DNA of 18,065 nucleotides from Bryobacterales bacterium (GTDB lineage Bacteria > Acidobacteriota > Terriglobia > Bryobacterales > Bryobacteraceae): assembly GCA_003132865.1 (NCBI GenBank), contig PKYZ01000542.1, forward strand, positions 1 to 18,065. The letters are read 5' to 3'. The translations under genes were made by a program, and so were the position numbers. Below the pieces are notes generated by a model. It was given only the letters and a program-made list of their open reading frames with translations, did not search any database and was not told where the DNA came from. The first letter of the stretch is position 1; every line of letters begins with the position of its first letter. This document shows, in pieces, positions 12,735-18,065 of this stretch.

Positions 12735-13712
12735 ATGGCAACGTCGGTACCAGTAAGCGCGCCCCCATCCAGGGGCGCGCCGGTTTTCGTCCAGCGCCTT
12801 CGCAGCGGGGACGAAATCGCCCGTTTGATCACCCTGGCGTTCGCCACCAGCATTCTGCTGGTTACGGTGGGGTTGGTCTACGAGCTCTGGATTACTTCCG
12901 CACTGCCCCGGCAGAAATTTGGTTTGAGCTTTCTCACGTCCTCGTCGTGGGACCCGGTGAGCGGCCAGTTCGGCGCACTGCCGTTTATCTATGGCACGGT
13001 GATCACGTCCGCGATTGCTCTAATCATCGCCGTGCCGATAGGGGTGGGGGCTGCCATCTTTCTGGCGGAGCTGGCGCCGGCGCGCGTTTCCAGCACGTTC
13101 ACCTTTTTCATCGAGTTGCTGGCGGCCGTGCCCAGCGTGATCTACGGCCTGCTCGCCATCTTCACGCTGGTGCCGTTGATGCGGGATTATGTGGACCCTT
13201 TCCTGAAAAAGACGCTGGGTTTCCTGCCGATCTTCTCCGGCACCATTTACGGGTACGGTTATCTGACGGCCGGTGTGATCCTGGCTGTCATGACACTGCC
13301 CTTCATCATTTCCATATCCCGCGAAGCGCTGCTGGAAGTGCCCACCGAACAGCGGGAAGCCGCGCTGGCGCTGGGCGCCACGCGTTGGGAGTCCACCTGG
13401 CAGGCGGTGGTGCCGTGGGCGCGGCTGGGGATCTTCGGCTCCATCTTTCTAGCGCTGGCGCGGGCGTTGGGCGAAACGATGGCGGTTACCATGGTCATCG
13501 GCAACGACGCCAGCATCCACGCCTCGTTGTTCTCGCCGGGATACGCGATCGCCCCGATCATAGCCAACGAGTTCACCGAGGCCACCGGCGACCTGTACCT
13601 GCAATCGCTGGTGGGCCTCGGACTGGTCCTATTTCTCTTGACTATCGTGATCAACGCCTTGGCGCGCTTACTCATCATCGCCACCACGCGCCGCGGGAGC
13701 GCCCATCAATGA
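12735..13712 (+). CDS. pstC: Phosphate ABC transporter permease PstC
   Basis: A membrane permease subunit of 325 residues. A short cytosolic N-terminus precedes the first helix (about 31-50), and the remaining helices follow the MetI/BPD type. The coupling helix with the EAA-type motif is TEQREAALALGATRWES (about 204-220), which docks on PstB. The sequence AAVPSVIYGLLAIF (130-143) is a typical PstC helix. ATG 12735 was chosen because it lies two bases after pstS; a frame reaching back to 12561 would run inside pstS. The stop overlaps pstA as ATGA. PstC pairs with PstA to form the channel. Confidence 0.96.
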   Translation: MATSVPVSAPPSRGAPVFVQRLRSGDEIARLITLAFATSILLVTVGLVYELWITSALPRQKFGLSFLTSSSWDPVSGQFGALPFIYGTVITSAIALIIAVPIGVGAAIFLAELAPARVSSTFTFFIELLAAVPSVIYGLLAIFTLVPLMRDYVDPFLKKTLGFLPIFSGTIYGYGYLTAGVILAVMTLPFIISISREALLEVPTEQREAALALGATRWESTWQAVVPWARLGIFGSIFLALARALGETMAVTMVIGNDASIHASLFSPGYAIAPIIANEFTEATGDLYLQSLVGLGLVLFLLTIVINALARLLIIATTRRGSAHQ

Positions 13713-14557
13713 CGCTGCGGAACCGCTGGCGCAAGACCCTTAGCTACTTCATGCTGAGCCTGACCGGCGTCTGCGCGCTGGTGGCGGTTTCCATACTGTT
13801 CCTGATCCTCGGCTACCTGATCTACAATGGTGGACGATCGCTGGATTGGAACTTCTTCACGAAACTGCCGAAACCGCCCGGCGAGAACGGCGGCGGCATG
13901 GCCAACGCCATCGTGGGCAGCTTGGAGATCATTCTGCTGGCGACTCTGATCGGCCTGCCGGTGGGGTTTATGGCGGGCATCTACCTCTCCGAATTCGGCG
14001 GCAGGACGTTCGCATTCCTCGTGCGGTACATGGCCGATTTGTTGAATGGCGTGCCTTCCATCGTGATCGGCATTTTCGCCTGGACTGTAGTGGTCGTGAC
14101 GCAGCATCATTTCTCGGCCCTCGCCGGAGGATTGGCTCTGGCAATCATCCTGATTCCCATCACCGCTCGCAGTACCGAGCAGTTCATGAGCTCCGTGCCG
14201 CAAACACTGCGCGAAGGCGCACTGGCCCTGGGCGCAAGCAAGTGGCGGACCATCGCCACCGTGGTAGTGCCGGCCGCTTACCGCGGAATCGCCACGGGCA
14301 TGATCCTGGGAGTGGCGCGCATCTCGGGCGAGACCGCGCCCCTGCTCTTCACCAGTTTGAATAACCAGTTCTGGAGCGGCGGCTTGAGCCAGCCTACCGC
14401 GTCGCTGCCGATGATGGTCTATACCCACGCCCTCGCGCCCTACGACGACTGGCACCGGCAGGCGTGGGCCGCTGGATTGGTCCTATTGCTCGGTGTGCTG
14501 TTAGCCAACATCGCCGCCCGCGTGATCTTGTCGCGGGGAATTTCAGTCCAAAGATGA
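13709..14557 (+). CDS. pstA: Phosphate ABC transporter permease PstA
   Basis: The second permease subunit, 282 residues, starting at the ATGA overlap with pstC. Six helices are visible by hydrophobicity, including [19 protein letters not shown] at the N-terminus. The PstA signature [12 protein letters not shown] lies near 114-125. The EAA coupling loop is [16 protein letters not shown] (165-180), and [13 protein letters not shown] follows further on. A long frame reaching back to 12947 is only an extension through pstC. pstB follows four bases after the stop. Length and motifs are normal, so the channel should be functional. Confidence 0.96.
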   Translation: MTLRNRWRKTLSYFMLSLTGVCALVAVSILFLILGYLIYNGGRSLDWNFFTKLPKPPGENGGGMANAIVGSLEIILLATLIGLPVGFMAGIYLSEFGGRTFAFLVRYMADLLNGVPSIVIGIFAWTVVVVTQHHFSALAGGLALAIILIPITARSTEQFMSSVPQTLREGALALGASKWRTIATVVVPAAYRGIATGMILGVARISGETAPLLFTSLNNQFWSGGLSQPTASLPMMVYTHALAPYDDWHRQAWAAGLVLLLGVLLANIAARVILSRGISVQR

Positions 14558-14561
14558 GCCT

Positions 14562-15365
14562 ATGATCATGAGCACCGCTAATCTACCTTCCGCCAGTCCG
14601 ACCGCCGGGAAGCCGGTTGGGCACCAGGGCAAGCTCAAGGCTGTCAATCTCAACTTCTATTACGGCGCCTATCAGGCCCTGCACGATATCACGCTGGAGG
14701 TTCCGGCCAACAGGATTACGGCGCTGATCGGGCCCTCCGGATGCGGCAAATCCACCTTCCTGCGCACGCTGAATCGCATCAGCGAGACGATTCGTAACAC
14801 GCGCGTGGAAGGCCAGGTCCTGCTGGATGACGAGGATGTGATGCAAGTGGATGTGACGGCGCTGCGGCGGCGCGTGGGGATGGTTTTCCAGAAATCCAAC
14901 CCGTTCCCGAAATCGATCTTCGACAACGTGGCCTACGGATTGAGAGTAAACGGATTCCGCGGCGCGCTGAAGGATGCGGTGGAGAAGAGCCTGAAGCGCG
15001 CCGCGCTGTGGGAAGAGGTGAAAGACAAGCTGCATAAGTCCGCGTATGCGCTATCGGGCGGGCAGCAGCAGCGCCTTTGCATTGCGCGCGCCCTGGCGGT
15101 AGATCCCGAGGTGCTCCTGCTCGACGAGCCTTGCTCGGCGCTCGATCCCATCGCTACCGCCAAGATCGAAGATTTGCTGTTCACTTTGAAAGACCAGTGC
15201 ACCATCGTGATCGTGACCCATAACATGCAACAGGCGGCGCGGGTCGCCGACGGCACCGGCTTCTTCCTGTTGGGAAAGTTGATCGAGTACAATACGACTG
15301 AGATCATTCTCAAGAATCCCACCAAGCAAGAAACCGAGGACTACATCACGGGCAGGTTCGGGTAG
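14562..15365 (+). CDS. pstB: Phosphate ABC transporter ATP-binding protein PstB
   Basis: The ATPase subunit that powers phosphate import, 267 residues. Walker A is GPSGCGKST (57-65), the Q-loop glutamine is in VFQKSNPFP (Gln110), the signature is LSGGQQQR (164-171), Walker B is VLLLDEP (184-190) and the H-loop is VTHNMQQA (His220). NPFPKSI and [11 protein letters not shown] are typical of PstB. The N-terminal 25 residues, rich in Ser/Pro/Ala, are a non-conserved tail. There are two possible starts, ATG 14562 and ATG 14568; neither has a strong ribosome binding site, so translation may depend on coupling with pstA. Confidence 0.97.
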   Translation: MIMSTANLPSASPTAGKPVGHQGKLKAVNLNFYYGAYQALHDITLEVPANRITALIGPSGCGKSTFLRTLNRISETIRNTRVEGQVLLDDEDVMQVDVTALRRRVGMVFQKSNPFPKSIFDNVAYGLRVNGFRGALKDAVEKSLKRAALWEEVKDKLHKSAYALSGGQQQRLCIARALAVDPEVLLLDEPCSALDPIATAKIEDLLFTLKDQCTIVIVTHNMQQAARVADGTGFFLLGKLIEYNTTEIILKNPTKQETEDYITGRFG

Positions 15366-15397
15366 AGCCGCGGTCAGAGGGAACTAGGAGAGCTGAA

Positions 15398-16066
15398 TTG
15401 CGACAATTTTCCGTTGAGCTCGAGGAGCTGCACGAAAAAGTTCTGCAAATGGGCGGCTATGTGGAGTCGGCCATCCACCGCAGTGTGCGCGCGCTGGTGG
15501 ATCGCGATCCGGAGTTGGCCCGTCAGGTGTTGCGGGACGAAGCCCGCATCAACCTGATGGAGATCGAAATCGATAATCTGACCACCCGTCTGTTCGCCCT
15601 CCGCCAGCCCATGGCCAGGGACCTGCGTTTCCTGACCGCGGCCATGAAGATCAACACCGATCTGGAGCGCATGGGCGATCTGGCGGTGAACATCGCGCAG
15701 CGGGCGCTTTCCCTGGTGGCGCAAACGCCGGTCAAGCCCCTGATCGATATCCCGCGCATGGCGCAGTTGGTCGAATCCATGCTGTTGCGGGTGCTGGATG
15801 CATTCGTGAAAGGCGACGCCGAGGAAGCCACCGGCGTGTTGATGGCCGACGATGAAGTGGACGCGTTGCGCGACGCGGTCTACCAGGAACTGGTGGCTTA
15901 CATGCAGAGGGACCCCACTACGGTGCCCGCCGCGGTGGACCTGATTTTCGTCGCGCGCAATCTCGAGCGCATCGCCGATCACGCCACCAACATCGCCGAG
16001 GATGTGGTCTTCCTGGTGAAGGGAGTGGACGTGCGGCATCACGCCGCGGAGGTCAAGGACGCGTAA
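15398..16066 (+). CDS. phoU: Phosphate signalling regulator PhoU
   Basis: PhoU, 222 residues, a metal-binding three-helix-bundle repeat protein that links the Pst transporter to the PhoR sensor kinase and restrains phosphate uptake. Two repeats are seen. The first carries EIEIDNLTTRLF (55-66) and KINTDLERMGDLAVNIAQRA (84-103). The second carries ARNLERIADHATNIAED near 186-202. The start codon is TTG 15398, seven bases after AGGAG (15386-15390), and no better in-frame start exists. It lies 32 bases downstream of pstB. No phoR or phoB gene is present in this window, so its kinase partner is encoded elsewhere. Confidence 0.95.
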   Translation: MRQFSVELEELHEKVLQMGGYVESAIHRSVRALVDRDPELARQVLRDEARINLMEIEIDNLTTRLFALRQPMARDLRFLTAAMKINTDLERMGDLAVNIAQRALSLVAQTPVKPLIDIPRMAQLVESMLLRVLDAFVKGDAEEATGVLMADDEVDALRDAVYQELVAYMQRDPTTVPAAVDLIFVARNLERIADHATNIAEDVVFLVKGVDVRHHAAEVKDA

Positions 16067-16094
16067 TTTCTGCAGGGCGGCCGTGTAAAGCGTT

Positions 16095-16129
16095 CCGGCC
16101 AGGCTGGCCGGCCGGCGTTAAGTCTTTTT
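16095..16129 (+). terminator. Probable terminator of the pst-phoU operon
   Basis: CCGGCCA (16095-16101) pairs perfectly with TGGCCGG (16105-16111) around GGC, 28 bases after the phoU stop. A TTTTT tract (16125-16129) and a T-rich tail follow. The gap of 13 bases between stem and T-tract is longer than in a classical intrinsic terminator, so confidence is moderate. Confidence 0.45.
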
Positions 16130-16148
16130 AATTCTTTCATTGCGGGAC

Positions 16149-16164
16149 TGGCATGTGTCTTGCA
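16149..16164 (+). promoter_or_regulatory. Consensus sigma-54 (-24/-12) promoter
   Basis: TGGCATGTGTCTTGCA matches the sigma-54 consensus TGGCAYR-N4-TTGCW at every specified base, with the GG and GC pairs at the required separation. Transcription would run rightwards from about 16176, straight into the nested hairpin at 16192-16242. The next annotated gene on that side is on the opposite strand. No enhancer-binding site can be named. Confidence 0.65.
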
Positions 16165-16191
16165 AGTGCGGATATTAGTTGAAGTGGCGCG

Positions 16192-16242
16192 AACCGGCGG
16201 ACCGGGACCTGTTCCAAAGAACTGGCTTCGGTGCCGCCGGTT
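16192..16242 (+). ncRNA. Long nested hairpin, possible small RNA or bidirectional terminator
   Basis: AACCGGCGG (16192-16200) pairs perfectly with CCGCCGGTT (16234-16242). Inside, ACCG (16201-16204) pairs with CGGT (16229-16232). Then CC-GG and GTTC-GAAC pairs close on a four-base CAAA loop at 16215-16218. The result is one almost continuous stem of 51 bases. It begins about 16 bases after the expected sigma-54 start point and ends one base before the stop codon of the minus-strand gene. It could be a small RNA, a 5' leader element or a terminator for the minus gene; the following ATTTT is only a weak T-run. Confidence 0.4.
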
Positions 16243-16243
16243 G

Positions 16244-16459
16244 TCATTTTGGTGCGACCGGAATGCCGGCGCGCGTGAACGCCGCATGGACCTCGGCGGG
16301 CCGCAGGCGCGTGGCATCGTACTCCACCGTGAGGCCGTCTTCGGACGGCGCCAGCCTGATCTTCTGTATCCCATAAATCGAATAGGCGCCGGCGATGCGC
16401 GTCATCAGCTCGTCGTCGAGCGCGTGTTGCAGTTGGAAGTCTATCTGGACTTTGGTCAT
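16244..16459 (-). CDS. HMA-fold-like small protein lacking the CxxC motif
   Basis: A 71-residue protein, MTKVQIDFQLQHALDDELMT continuing to HAAFTRAGIPVAPK. The order strand (VQIDFQL), helix (DDELMTRIAGAYS), GIQKIRLAPSEDG, LTVEYDATRL, helix (PAEVHAAFTRAG) follows the beta-alpha-beta-beta-alpha-beta pattern of heavy-metal-associated domains. The GxxKI and V.YD...L.P.EV positions agree. The metal-binding CxxC that should sit near residues 10-14 is absent, so classical copper binding is not expected. ATG 16459 was preferred to a longer frame from 16507 because it starts directly at the fold; GGACTGAG just upstream is a weak ribosome binding site. The function is unknown. Confidence 0.62.
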   Translation of the reverse strand: MTKVQIDFQLQHALDDELMTRIAGAYSIYGIQKIRLAPSEDGLTVEYDATRLRPAEVHAAFTRAGIPVAPK

Positions 16460-16537
16460 CTCAGTCCAGCATAGCTCTTGTGGGGCAGCCGGACGCGCGC
16501 GAGACAACTCCCTGGCTCAGTTCTCCCAGAATGGAAG

Positions 16538-16543
16538 TATACT
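16538..16543 (+). promoter_or_regulatory. -10-like TATACT before higB
   Basis: TATACT ends seven bases before GTG 16551. It would place transcription start at or beside the start codon. It is the same hexamer as at 9050-9055. No Shine-Dalgarno sequence is present between it and the GTG. Confidence 0.4.
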
Positions 16544-16550
16544 CAAGACG

Positions 16551-16838
16551 GTGAGGGTGATCAGCCGAAAGGCGATCGTAGGCTTCCGCCGCGTTCACAA
16601 GGACGCTGAAGGGCCGCTGGATGCGTGGTACCGGACTGTGTTACGGGCACGCTGGAGGAATCTGGCGCAGGCCAGAATGGATTTCCCGCATGCAGATGCG
16701 GTGGGCGAGCGTACAGCCTTCAACATCGCAGGCAACAAATACTGGCTGATTACGCGCGTCAATTATCGAACGCAAAGGGTTTTCATTCTGGCAGTTCTGA
16801 CGCACGCCGAATACGATAAGGGCGCCTGGAAAAAATGA
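16551..16838 (+). CDS. higB: HigB-type toxin (mRNA interferase)
   Basis: A type II toxin of 95 residues in the HigB_toxin family (RelE superfamily), expected to cleave mRNA at the ribosome. The characteristic run is complete: RVISRKAIVGFRRVHKDAEG, then LDAWYRTVLRARWRNLAQAR, DFPHAD..GERTAFNIAGNKYW, and VFILAVLTHAEYDKGAWKK. The GTG at 16551 reads (M)RVISRK as in the family; the frame extending back to 16395 has no family similarity. It overlaps higA as ATGA, giving the toxin-first order usual for higBA. Loss of catalytic residues is not apparent, so an active toxin is likely. Confidence 0.92.
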   Translation: MRVISRKAIVGFRRVHKDAEGPLDAWYRTVLRARWRNLAQARMDFPHADAVGERTAFNIAGNKYWLITRVNYRTQRVFILAVLTHAEYDKGAWKK

Positions 16839-17248
16839 GGACGCAAGCAAGACCACCGATTGACGACAGACAGTACGGACGAATTCTGAGCCGTATGTGT
16901 CCGCGGCCGATTCGCAACGAAGGCGAGCTGGAGCAGGCCATCGCCCGCCTGGACGATTTGGACCGGCGCGACCAGGATCTCACGCCGGAGGAGCGCGAAC
17001 TTGCCGAGTTGTATACGGCCCTCATCGAAGCCTATGAAGAACGGCACTACCCGGTGCCGCACGCGCCTCCACATGAGTTCTTGCGCTCGCTGCTGGTCGA
17101 GCGCGGCTTGACCCAGGCCGGCATCGCGCACTTGCTCGGAGGGAGCGGACACACCTCCGAGATCTTGAGCGCCAAACGGTCTATCAGCAAGGCCCAAGCC
17201 AAGAAGCTGGCCGGGTTTTTCAACTTGCCGGCCGAGCTGTTCATCTAG
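16835..17248 (+). CDS. higA: HigA-type antitoxin with helix-turn-helix
   Basis: A 137-residue antitoxin that starts inside the toxin stop codon. The N-terminal half (about 25-75, PIRNEGELEQAIARLDDLDR, then LTPEERELAELYTALIEAYE) is the helical HigA region that neutralises the toxin. The C-terminal half (about 80-137) is an XRE-like helix-turn-helix: LRSLLVERGLTQAGIAHLLG, then TSEILSAKRSISKAQAKKLA and FFNLPAELFI. It should bind the toxin and repress the shared promoter. The linker HYPVPHAPP between the two parts is the usual one. No palindromic operator was found by eye near the -10 element before higB. Confidence 0.9.
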   Translation: MRTQARPPIDDRQYGRILSRMCPRPIRNEGELEQAIARLDDLDRRDQDLTPEERELAELYTALIEAYEERHYPVPHAPPHEFLRSLLVERGLTQAGIAHLLGGSGHTSEILSAKRSISKAQAKKLAGFFNLPAELFI

Positions 17249-17268
17249 CGCGATGAGAATCGCCCGCC

Positions 17269-17363
17269 GCGTTTGACACTCCCCGGGAAGAGCGCGGCCA
17301 GCGGGTCGCGCGCGGACGAGGGCGTCCGCCCCACTTCCCCACTTCAGAGCGTTTGACACTCCC
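17269..17363 (+). repeat. 15-base direct repeat 80 bases apart
   Basis: GCGTTTGACACTCCC occurs at 17269-17283 and again at 17349-17363, identical and exactly 80 bases apart. Each copy contains TTGACA, a perfect -35 hexamer. Between them lies a 7-base hairpin, GCGGACG (17312-17318) with CGTCCGC (17323-17329), loop AGGG. The arrangement looks like a duplicated promoter segment or an intergenic repeat. Confidence 0.8.
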
Positions 17364-17382
17364 TAGGGGCAAGTGATATGTG
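17353..17382 (+). promoter_or_regulatory. Probable nuoC promoter
   Basis: The second repeat copy supplies TTGACA (17353-17358). After 18 bases, TATGTG (17377-17382) follows, with a TG one base before it (extended -10 form). The ATG of nuoC is 24 bases further on. The -10 itself is weak (three of six). Confidence 0.4.
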
Positions 17383-17406
17383 TAGTGATCTTCGCTAGGA
17401 AATCAA

Positions 17407-18065
17407 ATGGCTGACGAGCAAAAGCCCGAGGGCTCGGCGGCGCCTCCTCCCTCCGGGGGCGAGGCCGCCACCCCGACCGAAAAGCCGGCTGCTCCGGCGC
17501 CAAAACCCGCCGCTCCCAAACCTGCCGCGGCAGCCCACGCCGCGCCTCCCAAGCCACCTGCCGTGATGGTCACCACGCCATGGGAAAGCGATATCACGCA
17601 ACTCCTGAAGGAGCGCTTCGGCGACGACATCACGGAGTTTTCGACGTATCTGGGGCAGAACTTCCTGGTGGCCAAGCCGGATGCCGTCATTCCCATCCTG
17701 GAAACGCTCAAGCTGGAATTGGATTTCGACTACCTGGTGGATGTGACGGCCGTCGATTACCCCAAGCGGGCCGAGCGCTTCGATCTGGTCTACATTTTAT
17801 ATAGCTTCGCGCGCAACGAGCGCATGCGCGTGAAGATCGCGATCCCGGATGGCTACAGTCCGGCCACCGCGGTCACCGTCCATTTGACGGCCAATTGGCT
17901 GGAGCGCGAAGTGTTCGACATGTTCGGCATCCAGTTCGCAGACCACCCCGACATGCGCCGCATCTTGCTGCCCGAGGAATGGCAGGGCTACCCGCTACGC
18001 AAGGACTATGGGATCTTGCAGCAGGACGACGGTTGGGTGCGGGAGAACCTGGGCATCGAAAGCGG
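17407..18065 (+). CDS. nuoC: NADH-quinone oxidoreductase subunit C (NuoC), 3' end off window
   Basis: The 30-kDa peripheral-arm subunit of respiratory complex I, helping to form the quinone-reducing module with NuoB and NuoD. The ATG at 17407 follows AGGAAA (17396-17401), and 219 codons lie in the window without a stop. Residues 1-55 are an Ala/Pro/Lys-rich extension ([20 protein letters not shown]), absent from standard NuoC. The folded part begins near TPWESDIT. The family signature is clear at 166-203: [20 protein letters not shown], then [16 protein letters not shown]. nuoA and nuoB are not directly upstream, so this gene opens its own unit. No stop has been reached; a fused NuoCD is possible but cannot be seen. 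Confidence 0.93.
   Translation, partial: MADEQKPEGSAAPPPSGGEAATPTEKPAAPAPKPAAPKPAAAAHAAPPKPPAVMVTTPWESDITQLLKERFGDDITEFSTYLGQNFLVAKPDAVIPILETLKLELDFDYLVDVTAVDYPKRAERFDLVYILYSFARNERMRVKIAIPDGYSPATAVTVHLTANWLEREVFDMFGIQFADHPDMRRILLPEEWQGYPLRKDYGILQQDDGWVRENLGIES

Noticed and set aside
16395..16550. N-terminal extension of the HigB frame
   Set aside because: The 52 extra residues are low-complexity, overlap the minus-strand HMA-like gene and are absent from the HigB family. GTG 16551 restores the family start.

Overview
The window looks like a chromosomal segment of a high-GC soil-type bacterium. The best guess is Acidobacteriota, near Solibacter/Bryobacterales. This is inferred from the mix of a Tat-exported Gfo/Idh/MocA dehydrogenase, an LmbE-type deacetylase, small intergenic palindromes and the general gene style. 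It was not confirmed by any search. No rRNA, tRNA or CRISPR array was seen.

Layout. Bases 1-1419 are a gene graveyard. They hold a frameshifted IS630-type transposase relic on the minus strand, a 22-residue scrap of a response regulator, a broken small zinc-ribbon gene, and about 570 bases with nothing recognisable. From 1420 to 7093 come ordinary plus-strand genes: a flippase-like membrane protein, a secreted Gfo/Idh/MocA oxidoreductase overlapping a PIG-L/LmbE deacetylase, a bacteriohemerythrin, a pyridoxamine-oxidase-like flavoprotein and an exported double-thioredoxin protein. Bases 7110-8869 hold a translationally coupled pair: an ABC-type AAA ATPase and a DUF4276 (TOPRIM-like) protein. 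This is the gene organisation of OLD/PARIS-like anti-phage modules and is the best candidate for an interesting system here. A divergent pair follows: a 50-residue minus-strand protein and an eight-cysteine zinc-finger-like protein, 26 bases apart over a symmetrical -10 element.

Bases 9980-16066 form a phosphate-acquisition cluster: an outer-membrane porin, then pstS, pstC, pstA, pstB and phoU. All are on the plus strand, with short or overlapping junctions from pstS onward. The porin would admit the anion, PstS bind it in the periplasm, PstCAB pump it inward and PhoU report the flux. A probable terminator follows phoU. Next come a consensus sigma-54 promoter and a long nested hairpin with no obvious gene behind them, a minus-strand HMA-fold protein lacking its metal-binding cysteines, and a HigB/HigA toxin-antitoxin pair. 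The window closes with the 5' part of nuoC (complex I), which has an Ala/Pro-rich N-terminal extension and its own promoter region.

Several genes (5288, 5948, 9062, 16551 and perhaps 1507) have a -10-like hexamer only 6-7 bases before the start codon and no usable Shine-Dalgarno sequence. This suggests leaderless transcripts. Others (2681, 9980, 11713, 15398) have clear ribosome binding sites.
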